From Aphrocallistes beatrix (Eukaryota > Porifera > Hexactinellida > Sceptrulophora > Aphrocallistidae): a DNA stretch of 64,000 nucleotides. The translations under genes were made by a program, and so were the position numbers. The DNA lies in assembly GCA_963281255.1 (NCBI GenBank), contig OY725496.1, positions 4,689,723 through 4,753,722 on the forward strand. Reading direction: 5' to 3'. Position 1 is the first letter of the stretch, and each line of letters begins with the position of its first letter. The notes below the pieces were generated by a model. The model worked only from the letters and a program-made list of their open reading frames with translations. It was not told the origin of the DNA and searched no databases. Shown piece after piece: positions 11,601-25,800 of this stretch.

Positions 11601-13845
11601 ATTGATGGGTTTAATTAAATATAGAAGTTTTTGTCAAACCTTGTTCTCAAACTAATTATAAGTATGTGACGTAGGAATGCAACTGCTCGATTTCTCCACC
11701 AATCAGAAACATTCCTGATCCATTCTATCAATTGAAATATTATGCAGCATCTAAATACTGGCACTTGATATTAGGCAATTAACATCATACTGATAATTTG
11801 TAGCTTCCCGAAGGTACTTTAAAGATGTTCTAACACCTCTGCGAAACGAAGATTAATATTCGCACAACTTTATTCGAACTAAAATTAATGTCACACTTAT
11901 TCTGTATATTTGTATGCATAAGTACTATAAATAGTATATTTGCTCCAGAACTAAAATAGTATGTTTGCTCCAGAACTATAAATAGTATGTAAGCTATTAT
12001 TTCTTCCTCAAAATTTGATGTCGGTACATTTTATCAAAAATGATTACTCTTTTTTGTTTACCTTTTAATTACTGTTTGTTTATTTTGGGATTTTATTAGT
12101 TTCAATTTGGATTTGCTAGTTCCATTGCAATGGCTGCATATTGTTGTTGTTATTTTCTACTGATTAGCCTGAAATATGATTACAGTTCATAAGCACACTC
12201 TTGCTAGTATCGATTAGTTGAATAATATCATATTTCTCTGAAATATATTGAAATATTCAAACTCTAGCATCGATTCATTACTTTCATATCAGAATTGAAT
12301 TGGTATGAATAGACAATAGAGTTCTATTTCTATTCCCTCCTATGGTATCAATTGGTAATATTCTATCTATAGAATTCCAATAATAAATTCCCCTTAGAGA
12401 CAAATCTACCACATAGGAATGTCAAAAATCCCTGGGATATAATGATAGCCTAGAATGTTATTGAGTGATTTTTCTCTCAGCGGTAAACTTATAATAAAAT
12501 TCCTCATAATAGCAACATGTTACTAAAATAGATATTTCCGTAGATTAATATAGATACATCCGCCGGAGATATATTATTTTCCAGTTATCAGGTATTCTAA
12601 AATTAGAATTACTTGTAAAATCCACTTTCTCCCAAATATATCCTTCTATTTCCAAAGCAAAGAAGTTGATTTACACTGAAAATAAGAGTTCATTAAGTTG
12701 ACAATAGTGGTTGACTGTACTTTCCTAAACCTTTAATTCTACTGTGAAAAAATAATTATTACATTATTATAATAACAATGCTCTACTTCTTCCAAAAATA
12801 TGCTAACCTTAGCGACTAATTAGGCGTAATGGTATGTAATTATTCCTAGGGCTAGCAAGTGGTCTTGGATTTATTCTTGGTTATCTCAATTCGTCTGAAC
12901 TCGGTTTCCAGGACTTTCAGGTTCCTAAAAAATATTAATTCAATTCTATTAAGTGTTTTTAATGATTTATTATTACAGATATTTACGTAATTATATAATC
13001 ATTGCCAACATAAACAAATCTAGAAATCATTCATCTCACTGGTTCACTACCAATTGTGGTGAAAGGAATTCTGCAAACAATAATATGATTGGTTGCTTCT
13101 CGTGGTCTGAAAGACTGTAGATTCCCAAAGATACCATACCTCAGCTATTTACATGGGTTTTTCATTTGATAGAAAAAAGTTCGACCAATTAATTTCTTTA
13201 CTTTTCAGAACAGAAATCTACCAGATAGCGTAGCCGTAAATTTATGGATTTGTTTCTATTAAATTATAATATTAATAAACCACAAGCATAACTAAATACA
13301 AATTCTTAATTGAGTTTTCTCGAGACATCCCAGGTAATTAGTCACACCACAGTTTATATGCCACGTAATATTATGCTTACGAAATAGTATTAAGTTCTAA
13401 TTTCAGCACAAAAGACTTGATGTCAGCTCTTTCTCGAAACGGCAGAAACATCTCCTCGATACTTATCACTTGATATTCGAAAAAATCCTGGAACTTTTGT
13501 CCCGGAATTTTCTGACACGAAAATTCCGAGTCAAAAATTCCAGGATTAATTTATCATTATCTCACTAATTGTTGTTGTTATCTCATCTACGTAAATTCAA
13601 TGAATTTATTTTCTGAAGAAAAAGTGTTTAAAGTGTCAGGATTGTTGAGTGGTTCTGTAAGAGACCTCCTATCCTCCAATCCTCTCCCGGGATTTATACC
13701 CATGGTAAAATTCTGGTTCCCTTTTCATCCCCTTTGTATAAAACTAATAAACAAATCTAACCAACAAACAGAGTTTGTATTATTTAGTTGAAACACATCA
13801 TTAAAACTTATTTTCATGTTTGTTTATAACGCATGCTATTAATAG

Positions 13846-16800
13846 AACTCTGTGGAAGAAATGCTGTTTTTCCGGAGACGGCGAGTACATCGTCGCAGGG
13901 AGCTATCAGGAACACGCACTGTACATCTGGGACAAGACCAACGGATCTCTTGTGAAGATACTTTCTGGACAGAAGGGAGAGAACATGTTGGATGTGGTCT
14001 GGCATCCCATCAGACCCATCATCACTTCCATTAGCAATGGAATGGTGCACGTTTGGGATCAAAATCAGGTGAGTAGATTTTGATTTGTTAAAATGCCAGG
14101 GACAATTATATACCAAAACTTGAACCATGGATGGGAATGAGAGGATGGGACATCGAAATACAGTTGAACCTGCTATAACGGTCACCTGTCTATAGCGGTC
14201 ACCAATGAACAGTCCCGTCCGAAATTCCATAATATTGAATCTGTGTATAGCAGTCACCTGCTTAACGCGGCCAGCGGCCACCCGTTTGTAGTCCCTTACT
14301 GACCCTAAAACTGTGTATAACGGCCATCACCTGTATATAACGGCCAATTTTGTCCAGTCCCTTGGGTGGCCGTTATATACAGGTTCCACTGTAATGGCGA
14401 TCAAATGACTGGCCATTTTAGGCATACTTGCCAACTGTCCCGCTTTTTCGGACATACATTGAAAGTAATGTCCCGCGAAAACGTTCCAAAAAGTTGAATT
14501 GTCCCGCTTTTCAGTGTATTGAATAATACACATATAATATGTCCCACTAAATAACTCAATGTCCCACTAAAACACTACTCATGTCTCGCTTTTTTCCATG
14601 AAGAGGTTAGCGTGTATGTTTAGGCTTTTTGGCATAGTGATTTGAGTGCAAATTTTCATAGAAACTATGGGGAGGTTTGTCACAATCTCCTTAGAAATGG
14701 AGTCAATCTATTGACACCCTAGGAATTCAACCCAATGCAGGTGCCCCGGTAGAATAACATTTTCATCACATTGCTCTGCCCTACCCACAGATTCCAATTT
14801 ACTCCATTTAGCTTTAAACCTTGATGGTGAATAAACTAGAGTACTCATTTGATGCCACCCCCACCCCTCAACCACTCCATAACCCAACGAATAGGAAAAT
14901 ATAACCATTTTTTTGCACTCTGAGATCATTCCTTTGTCCCAAATCTGTATCCCTGGTTAACCTTATGATATAATCACATGCGTATTTTTGACACAATATT
15001 GTACATCCGAATCAGAGCTGAGTAGAATTATTTATGTTACCATTTTAGATTAGGATTATAATATTATCAAAGTTGGGAAATCTCCCTGATTTATATAAAT
15101 CCAAATCTGAGTTGTAACGAAGGACTGAAAACTACCAACATTTGCAAACTAAGTCAGCATTGCGTGGTGGTTGAGGGTAGTTTTAAATCCAAATACAACG
15201 AAGTAGTTTCAGTTCTTTTGCTCCATTTCCTGGATGTATTATTGAGCAATAAAATTAAGGATCTTATTTAGTATTTTTACCTGGCACAAATCAGTCTCAA
15301 TTTGACGTGGTTTCTCTACCATTAGAAAGATGTGAACTCTTCTTAGACTCAGATAGAATTTATGTCTCAGTTTATACAGAACCTTATTAAATTTTACTTT
15401 CTCATTACGTCCTTAGAATCAACTTTCTACCACATACACTATAATGCAATAATTGCACAACATTCCACTGTTCTACCGGTATTATTGTGTATATATTTTG
15501 TAGGTAATTTTCAGTCAAAAAACTTTTGAAAATTTCTTCAGAAAAATTTTCGACTATAGTTTGAACTTTTTTAACTATAGTTTGAAGTTTGACAATTGAA
15601 TACATTTTGTTACATGAGTTAATATCATGTTTACTTTGGCTATTTGTAAACAAATACATATATTTACCTGTTGACACGTGATGGGACTTGTTTGAATTTA
15701 AGCAATTCTACTTTCGAATAACTAATAAATATTTATATAACCTTTATCGCATTTAAGAAATGAATAAGTTTGTTTCGGTCACTTACATATAAGCTCATAT
15801 CAATACTAACTAATGCACCTAAACTCACTATAGGATGATACCTCACCGAATCAATACATTTATGCTATATACAATATTCTTCTACTCCTACTGAAGCTGC
15901 CTATTTATATTTTTTTCAAAAGTCTGGAAATCCCAGACATTAAAAAATACCTACATTTTAAAAATATTATATAAAATTCACCTAGTTTTACAATTTTTTG
16001 AAAAAATCCAGTGGCGTTTGGTACACTGCTTGTGGGTAACTCAATACCATTGAAAAGTGATTGTAATAATGCATGTTGAAACCAATTTTTCTCAGTGTAA
16101 TAAGCATAAATCAACATCTGGTTGATAAGGAATTCTTGTTGCAATCTGTCTATGTGACGAATCTAGGAAAAAAGTACCTAAAAGTTTTTTGAAACATTAT
16201 ACTTACATAACAGTATGAGGCAATCAATGAATATTAATAGATTCACTGAATAATTATTCTAATTAACTATTGATTAATTTCCTAATCTGTTCTGTGAGCA
16301 GCAAACTTCTCAATACGAAATAGCATAGGAATTCTTTAACCACTTCATCTCCTAATAAGGCGCCTAATCCTACTCAAACAGCCCAAACCATGGATACATG
16401 TGTAAATTTATCCTAACTTCATGAAGGTGTCATCATCAGTTTTATGTTCACATTTTGTTTGGGACTAGACTTGCCTAGAATGTCACTTAATACAGCGGTT
16501 TTCAACATTTTTTCACTGTAGACCCTCTCTTATTAACCGTAAAACAAAATTTCGAATCCTGTGGACCCCCTGATATCTTCTGTGGACCACTAATGGATCC
16601 ATGGACTCCAGGTTGGGAACCACTGGCTGAGTATAAACATTCTTCTATTATGAACTAACTTTCTGGTCCAAATTTCATGTTTGATTAATTCGAAGTTTAT
16701 TGTGATTCCCTTTATCGACCCCTGATGGTTGCAAGCTTGGGGGAACGCAGTAAATACTCGAATTTGCATGAAAAATTGGAGCGAAAAAACAAGGTTCTAC

Positions 16801-19800
16801 TCAATACAAATGTACCATGGATAAATGTCTTAACGCTCACTCCCAAATTTATTGAATGGTCTGAAAGTATAATTGCTCGATGAGCTAATGTTCACTTCAT
16901 TTGAATTTAGTATACAGTATTTCTTCAGGAAATGCAGCTTCTGATGTTCTAGCCATCAAGCAATAATCTTATAATTAACCTGTGGAGTTCCCTATTACTA
17001 TTTATGGGCATTATAACCATTGTAAAGATGGGATTTCAACTGTACATCTCTTGTAAATGCATTGGATTCACAAACTTGATTTATACCTGTGGTATTCAAA
17101 CGTTTTTCCATAATCGTACCCCAGACTGCTTTTGAACTTTCTGTGTACCCTCAACAGTTAACTGCTATTATTGTAATATGTTGAGATATATAATTTTGAC
17201 AGCCGGTGTACCCCAGTTTGAATATCACTAATTTGTGTGATATTTTTGGAATCAGGCTATCTAATTATACTAGGAGTATAATGGAAGATAACTGGCCTTA
17301 TCCACTGTCCAGAATACAACCACTTAGCACCACTATAAACACGCCACTTCTATTTATTATAAACCATCTTCCATAATGAGTAAGCATTTTGTTTGACTTG
17401 AGATAATAATGTGGCTAATACTATTCTGTATTATTCTGTATCTGTTTGTGCAATATAATATTAGCATTACTTGTATGCTGACAGACCAATAGTGCAGCTC
17501 TGGCGAGTGACTCTATAGAGATGGAAAGTACTACTACGTTGAGAAGTATCCATGGTGAAAATTTTATTAAAACCGTTGATATTTTATTTGTTATAGGATA
17601 TAGCTATAGTTGTTTTGTAAAGAAATTTTCAGGTGACTAATAAGTGACCAATATCACGTGGCCAAGCGACCCAGTAACCCAGTGTGATTCAGTGACCAAT
17701 CACGTGACTCAGATTAGTTTAGCAAAACACCACCGATATTGTCTATGCTGTCTCTGGTACTAGGTTATAGTCTAGTTTAGAATATTTCTGTACTGAGGTA
17801 AATGGAATAGGATAGGATTCCGAGCCAACAATCCGGTTTTTATAGCTTTTTCAAGATTCGAGAAGACATATACCCTAGGAGTCCGAATAAACGGGGCCCC
17901 CGCTTATTAGTTTATGATTTTCTTCCAACTCCCTTCCCCGTTTATTTACCCCTAGAGTATAAGCGTACTACTCTACTAAATACTCAATAACTTTATTTTG
18001 TGGTTGACTACAAACATATTTTAATTATCCATAAAGACAATGCGATATGAAGCTTCCGAATTGTATTTCAGTTTGGTTATACAGACATCATAATTTCAAT
18101 TAGTCCTGTTCTCATGGGTTACTGGGTTACTGGGTCAAGAGGTCGTGAAATGTGACCCATCTGACCTATGTAGCCCATGTGACCTATGTCCACTCTGGTC
18201 CATTTATTGTGTTCTACCTGGTTTGTGCTAAATATTCATAATCACACATCGTCTCTAATTAGGCCGAATTCCATCATTCTTATTCTAATTAGTTCCATAT
18301 GCTATTCATTGTCCAGTTCTATATATAGGATCATCACCTGACTTCAGTGGCAGAGATGGCACAGATCGTATTGAGTGTGTCCTTTCCAATCACAGCCATT
18401 GTTAATAAAAAAATATGGTCAAACTACTGATAATTATTTTATTACATTAACCATAGGAATTTATTCAATTATTTCCACTAAATTCCGTTCTCGTAATAGA
18501 GTGTTAAGATGGTGTTAAGATAGTGTTAAGATGGTGTTAGTTCGTATGGCGTTTCATTACGGCGAACTCCACCAAATCTATTATGTTATCAATTGCACCA
18601 GATATCGTCTGCTTTCCTACTCCGTAGATAGGTTTAAATAACATATAGGTGTCATGTTACATGGTTATTATCTGTAAACTCAACTTTCTATGATCTGCAA
18701 ATATTATTCAACAACTCTTATGTCGAAATTCTTTTCGATCTAAATTTTACACTGAAACATCCTACGTCTCCATTTGTTACAACGTCTGTTGTTTCATTAA
18801 TACGGTATATGGAACTTTGGTACCACTATATAGTACAGTGATAATCTTACTTAGATCAGATCTGAGTGTTATTTCGACGATACAATGTGCCATAATGTGT
18901 CGTGGTGTCGAACTAAGCGTGATACTAATCAACTGACAGCTGTTTTTCTCTTGAACTCATCTCTGCCTAATGGAGGCCACGAATTGATGGGTAATTAGTC
19001 GAACATTTAGGTTGACTAGCCAATCAATTTGATGGTAAATCCAATTTATTTCTTCTAAAATTTAAAAATAGAATTTCATTATTATTTTAATAGAATGAAC
19101 TATGATTTTGATTTAATAACACAAACACTAACAAGTCAACAAAGCGTCGAAAAGAAAAAGGCTCGATTTAAATTGGTACTTTATTTAATCTAATTTTAGT
19201 GAAATAAAATAATTTACTACAGTTAATATCTGCAGATAAATATACAGGATTTAGGGGTGTCAGTTACAGAATATTGTCTTGAATTCTACAAAATCAGTGA
19301 GCAAATTATAATAAAAAAATGTTAGATTTGTTCAACACATCATTACCATCCCGCGTTGTGACTTGTGCGCCAAATATATCTGTCCTTCGCTGTCTAGTCC
19401 CACTCCACTGGGTTGATGGATGGCTCCGTCGCAAGTTATCTTTGAAAGCAAGAACCCACTCTGATCGAAAACCTTCAAACAGTTTGTCCCGATCTCGGAC
19501 ACGATGATGTTCCCAAACTTGTCAACTGTGAAGAAGATAGAAGTGGTCACTTCCTTCCCGGGTCCCCAGCTGATCAGCTGACGGAGGTGTTTTCCGTCTA
19601 GGGAGAAGGCGTGCATGCATGGGTCGGACATGGTTAGAACTAGGAGCTCGCTTCCCGCCACGTGGCAGTCTGTCGGGTGGTTGAATGAAGGGATGGACAT
19701 CTTGCGGCGATGGCTCAACTTTCTTGCATCGAACACTTGCACACGATGGTTCTCCTGATCACACACGAACACGTCCGATTCGAACACATCCAGTCCGGAC

Positions 19801-22800
19801 GGTTTCATGAGTTTGTCGCTTCCTGTCCCCTTCCCCCCTGCGTGCGACAAGAGCTCTCCACTCGTGGAGTACATGCAGAGAGTGTGCGACTGCTGCTGAG
19901 TCACATAGACCAGCTCCCCCACCACGCAGATCCCGAACGGCCAGTTCATCTTGGGGAGGTTCTTCATCTGGACGCTATGGTTTCCTTCCAGAGAGTACAC
20001 CTGGACGCGATTGTTCTCTGAGTCCACGATATACACCCCTTGATCCGTTACTGATACCCCAGCCCCCAGTCCGATGTCTTTCTCCCCTTTCCCGTGCTTC
20101 ACAGGGAAGGAGTAGCACTGGTTCCTCATGGTGTAGTTGGGGTAGTCGCTCACACTAATCTTTCCAAAACTCGCCAGCTCATTACAGAAGTCTTGTATTT
20201 CGAATTTGGCGTCTCGACGTATGGAAGATGTAAGTGCATGCTTGCATAGACTCAATTGGCCAGATCTCGTTATCTGATCTCGCAGTTCATTACTCTGTCC
20301 TAGACTGCTCGCCTGTTCGATCAAACCCTCGATCTTCTTTTGTTCTTCATCGAATGCACTCTCACTTTTCACATGTTCAGCTATTAATTCGTCAACTTCT
20401 TCGATAAGTTCCGACCTACGTCCTTGTAGTATATCGATTAGTCGATCAATCTTTTTCTCTATATCGCTTTTGATTTTTGTAAGCTGTGAGATGTAGTCGA
20501 CATGAATGTTACCTGTTTTGCTCATACTCGCGGTGAAAATATCGGTTTGAGAACTGCCAGGAGAAATCGACGATTTGTTTTCGAATGGAGTATCCAAGCA
20601 ATCGGGGTTGGTGTGTGAACGAATTCTTTTATTATTATTCATTCCTTTTCCAAGCATTTTGTCGGCTTTGTCTGCGCAATTTTGTTTGTATTCGTTTCTG
20701 GGCTGAGAAACTGAAGAGGACTTATACTGAGCCATGTTGCAAAATATATTATAGAGTTGCTCTGTACTATTTATAGATGCTGGAGGATATCTAGTGTGAT
20801 AGCTGAATTGGTTTGAACTGAATGCATAATTGGTTTAGTATATGCGTAATCATAATGCCAGTTGATTGGAGTAAGGTTTTTTCCTAAAGTGGAGGTGAGA
20901 ACATAGGACACAGGATGAAGTAAGTGCTAGTCAAATAAAACTCTGATCTTTTTATCAAAATTTTGCAATAAATTTTGTTTACGACAACTTTAAGTTACTT
21001 TGTTATTTTAATTTATACATAATTTATTTTTGAATTAAATAATCTCCTTAGACGGGATTATACTCTGCATAGTTTGAGGCGTTGTTATAGTTACATCAGG
21101 AATGTAATAATTAACCTGGTCGAACCTAGTTGAGTTGTGTCCTGAAAGTATTTGATACGTTTAACCCCAATTATTTCTAAATGATGATGCCGTTTTTCAG
21201 ATTGTTGCTATTTCCCATCATGATGTTACTATGCACTCCTTTCTGTAAGTCTGTTGCTAAGGAGGAGTCACTGTATACAATTTGATTACATTAATTAAAA
21301 TATTCTATTCCATAGACAAGTAGGAACTCTAGCTAATTATTCAATAATACAGTCGACTCTGCTTAATAGGGTCACTGTTTAATCGGGCCACTTTTGGCAG
21401 GACCGGAATAGCTCTCACACATAGAAGCTAATACAAAATATTTTCGGCTAATAGGGTTCTCCGCTTAATCGGGCCAAAATGTCCTCTGACCGATGTGACC
21501 CTATTAAGCAGAGTCGACTGTCTGTATAGTTAGGGAAATTTTGCATTTGTAGTTGCGCCATTGTGCCACCTGATGCGCCATATACACACCAAGTGGCAGA
21601 ATATGTGTATCTACTGTGGGTGGGAAGGTATATTTTCTGTAAGCATTATACTATAAATTACACAACATGTAATATCCAGCATTGAAATACACTGTCTTGT
21701 ATGATGATGATATTTTCTTATTCAGTATTTGTAAGCAGTTGATTGGCTATTACTGTGTTTTTCAATGACATTCTCATCACAAGCAAATACAACATAAAAT
21801 TACCTTTCTGATTTCAAACACTGTTTTGCTGTATCATAATGTATAATAATTATTAATTCTTATTTACACAACACTTTGATTGAATTTCAATCAATTCGGC
21901 TTACTATTAAGCAGTGGCGTCAATTTCATTTGCGGTGGTGTATTCATGGCTGAATGTATTGAATGCATAAACCTATCAACTCTCTAAGTACGTTGAACGG
22001 TGCGTACCACCTTGACTACGCTTCTGCTATCAAGGAATGCCGTATTCAGTATAATTTTTCATATTATACTATATCAGTATGCTATAAGGTGACTTGGGTT
22101 AGATTTCCAGCTGTTTAAACATATTCTAAATATCTATCGACAGACCGATAGTTCAGTTCCAGAAATGTAATATTAATATTCTGAATTTTTACATATTCAT
22201 GTCCTACCTTGATTGGTTAGTGGAGCTGCACAATATCCTTATCCGTTCTTCTATCAGCCAATTAGATTTCAAGTTCAGAGAGATATGTACACCTGACTAC
22301 GCGATATGCAGTTAGTTATGTATGTCTAGAGCGAAATCCAGCTGTTCAGTGCAGTAAGGATAGAGCCCTTACAATAACATTTTTTTATCGTTTCAGAAAA
22401 ATGTTAAATCTGAAAATATTTACTAGTTCCTAATTTAGACATGAATCTACCAATAGAATTTCAGTATAAACCGCGTAGGATGGTGGGACAACGCCATGCA
22501 ATGTCTCTCCATAGTAATCACTTACAATGGAAAAGGGAATAATTATAAATTTTCCTCGAATCCCTGGATAAACAAACCCATCTACATTCAATACACGCCT
22601 TTACACTGATTACTGAATGCATTTGCCTTAGTATTTCAGATGTTGAAATTAAGGTGTATATTTCAGATAAGAACTCGTGAGTGATTATCCGGGTCATGAG
22701 CATATAAATTAAAATATCCTCACAAAGGTATGTATTGTAGCAGTGTGAATGGCAGAAGCTAAGAAGTATAATCAATCTGAAGATGATGAAGATGTACTTC

Positions 22801-25800
22801 CCCCTCTGCATTCAGGGAAAGTTGACCAAATGCTCGGACAGGGAACCAGGGAAAGAAGTCGAACTTGTTCAATTGATTTTGGAGAGCTTGATATTCGAGT
22901 TCATGATACTAAAAAAAAAAAGGGTCTAACACAGTCCAGTTCTTTTGACCAGAGTTATTCTGGGCATTTGAAAAGGAATGTCAATGCACCTGTAGACTAT
23001 CTGAGCCAACTGAACCTAATTCGAGGCCTCGTCACGAAGCGCATTGACCGCCTCGTCTACGTTTTGCAAGAACGAAAGGTAACACTTTTGCATGAAATTG
23101 ACGAATTAGAGGCAAAGCATCGCGAAGTAATGGAGAAATACGAAACGGAGCGAAAGACGATTGAGAATTTGATCGAACAAGCGAACCTTCTCGGAAAAGA
23201 TAGCGAGCTACGAGATCAGATAACGAGGTCTTCACAGCGAAGTCTGTGCAAACATGCGTGCACATCCGCCATATGCCGAGACGCCAAACTATTGATGAAG
23301 GACTACTGTAACGAACTGGAGAACTTGGGGAGAATTACTGTGAGCGACCATCCCAACTACACCATGCGGAACCAGAGTTGCTCCTTCCCTGTGAAGCACG
23401 GGAAAGGGGACACCGAGATAGGACTGGGGGCTGGGGTATCAGTAGCCGACCGACTCGTGTATGTCGTTGACTCAGAGAACAATCGCGTACAGGTGTACTC
23501 TCTGGAAGGAAACCATAGCGTCCAGATGAAGAACCTCCCCAAGATGAACTGGCCGTTCGGGATCTGCGTGGTGGGGGAGCTGGTCTATGTGACTCAGCAG
23601 CAGTCGCACACTCTCTGCATGTACTCCACGAGTGGAGAGCTCTTGTCGCAGGCAGGGGGGAAGGGGACAGGAAGCGACAAACTCATGAAACCGTCCGGAC
23701 TGGATGTGTTCGAATCGGACGTGTTCGTGTGTGATCAGGAGAACCATCGTGTGCAAGTGTTCGATGCAAGAAAGTTGAGCCATCGCCGCAAGATGTCCAT
23801 CCCTTCATTCAACCACCCGACAGACTGCCACGTGGCGGGAAGCGAGCTCCTAGTTCTAACCATGTCCGACCCATGCATGCACGCCTTCTCCCTAGACGGA
23901 AAACACCTCCGTCAGCTGATCAGCTGGGGACCCGGGAAGGAAGTGACCACTTCTAACTTCTTCACAGTTGACAAGTTTGGGAACATCATCGTGTCCGAGA
24001 TCGGTGCGAATTGTTTGAAAGTTTTCGATCGATTCGGTTTTTTTATCTCAAAGATAACTTGCAATGGGACTATCCACCAGCCCAGTGGGGTGGGATTGGA
24101 CAGTGATGGCCAGATGTATCTAGTGCATGCGGGACACAAATCCCAAAGTGGCATGGTGATGATGTGTTGACTAATAATTGTGTCCCCCTTTGAATTCCGT
24201 GTGGTTAGTTTCTCAACTTTCGATTGTTCCTATTCCTATTGCACTAATATGTGATATCCATGGTTGGTATACTGAGTATTATGAGTATTAGATTGTTAAT
24301 TTCTCTAGTTTTGTTTGGAAATATTTTGTAAATAAATAAACATTTGTGAAATTTTCGAGAATACTTTCAATCTAAGTCCTGAATTGACTACGGGGAAGAT
24401 TTTCAAGAGGTTGCATTTTCATAAATTATTCAAATTCGTTTATATCTCTCCCTAAATGCATTAATGACTCCTATTACTTGGAAATGAGTTGAATGGAATG
24501 CTGTCATCTGCATTTTTATTAAAATAGCACTTGCTCTATTTCATTATTCTGGTTTTCCAGCCTTTTGCTAATATTTGTCGCCTCCAGTAATCCTATATCC
24601 CACATTCTACTTATATTAGCAGAATAATGTTAAAGTGCAATGTTTTATTTTCAAAATTCGAATTCCTTTTCTGTCGTATTAAGATTCTCATAATGTTAAT
24701 GCTAATCCTATCCCATTATTGCCAATGGATCGCGTATGATCCTTTTTTTACTTGTAATTCTGGGATAACAGTACTATAAATAACTAAGCTATAAATATCA
24801 CACAATAAAGCTATAAATATCACACAGGTAGAGAACTGGAGTGCATTCGCTCCTGACTTCAAAGAGCTAGAAGAGAATGAAGAGTACGAAGAGAGAGAAT
24901 CTGAGTTTGATATAGAGGACGAGGACAGGTCAGTGGGGAGTGTTGAGCAGGAGGGAAAGAGCGGAGATGAATTTGTAGATGTCACCACTGTCCAGCCCAT
25001 ACCAGCCTTCTGCTCTAGCGACGAAGATCCAGGAACGGTATGCATAATCAGCTGTTAAACTCAATCACACCTCATTATAATGAAACTGTATCCAATATTA
25101 GTCAAAAGGTGTGAAATTCCAACTTTTTAGGAGGAAGGTGGTCTCTACTGGCTCCCTACGGTCCCAGAAGTGGATGATCCAGAGGATGGGCCCGGTTGGG
25201 GACAACTAGAACCCTCTCTCTCCAATCTAGAGAACTTGGAACACATTGCCAAGCGACCTCTGGATTCTCCACCTTCCCCTGACATTCCTTCTAAGAAGAT
25301 GAGAACGATTGGTCAGTCACTATTAGAGTAACTATTATGCGGAGTATGCCCATAAATCAGGGTTGCCGTGGGAATAGAATTTCAATACCCATTCCCACAT
25401 GATTTCTGTGGGAATACCCATAGGCTTAAAGTCATTCCCATCCCATATGGGAATTTGTGGGTTTCCCATGGGAATTCCCACATATTCCCATTCCCACGAC
25501 AACCTTGCCATAAATGGAATTGACTGCTTTATATTGAAGTTAGTAGCTATTAATAGCTATACACATATTTCTATAGACATTCCTCTCGCTAACAATTGTG
25601 AACAAAAATCTTTCAATGACAAGAAAAACTCTAAGAAGCCTCCCATTGCTCCCCTCTCCTCAAACAAGTCCCGCTCTGTCACGAAGAAAGGGAAAAGCAA
25701 ATCCGCTACTCGGAAAAGGCCCGAAAAAAAGAGGATTGTTTCTAATTCTGCCAGCAAACTGGAGCCCAGTGGCTCTAGCGAGTTTGATGGGGTAAGTTTG

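Larger units (their letters stand above)
3900..13080. repeat. Tandem segmental duplication (~5 kb units) carrying ankyrin genes
   Basis: Several blocks recur in the same order and orientation with an offset of about 5 kb. The ankyrin coding regions are 4089-5192 and 9271-10320. Their upstream flanks match (5560-5660 with 10640-10750). Distal blocks at 7125-7260 and 7320-7530 match 12010-12130 and 12230-12450. The downstream flank 8900-9010 resembles 12820-12940, which hints at a third unit that has lost its gene. Intergenic blocks are visibly diverged, while the 3' coding regions are almost identical. The rest of the intergenic sequence between the two genes shows nothing else recognisable. 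Confidence 0.75.
14600..19250. other. Non-coding part of the long RBBP5 intron
   Basis: No supported gene. Contains two hAT/Charlie-like remnants (16493-16625 and 17087-17229) and a fragment near 17480 of the repeat described at 28850-29220. Open frames such as 15905-16144 (minus) are AT-rich and have no recognisable domain. Confidence 0.5.
19490..24010. repeat. Inverted near-identical arms formed by the two NHL genes
   Basis: Bases about 19490-20130 are close to the exact reverse complement of about 23370-24010, differing at only a few positions (the antisense reading of 104 codons at 19710-20021 and 23472-23783 differs at only two residues). Outside these arms the two genes diverge strongly. 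The spacer is about 3.2 kb. Confidence 0.8.

Noticed and set aside
13814-14281. 155-codon minus-strand frame
   Set aside because: Antisense to the RBBP5 WD-repeat exon extended into a MITE.
15905-16144. 79-codon minus-strand frame with fairly protein-like composition
   Set aside because: AT-rich, no domain, no splice or promoter signals and inside the RBBP5 intron; cannot be told from chance.
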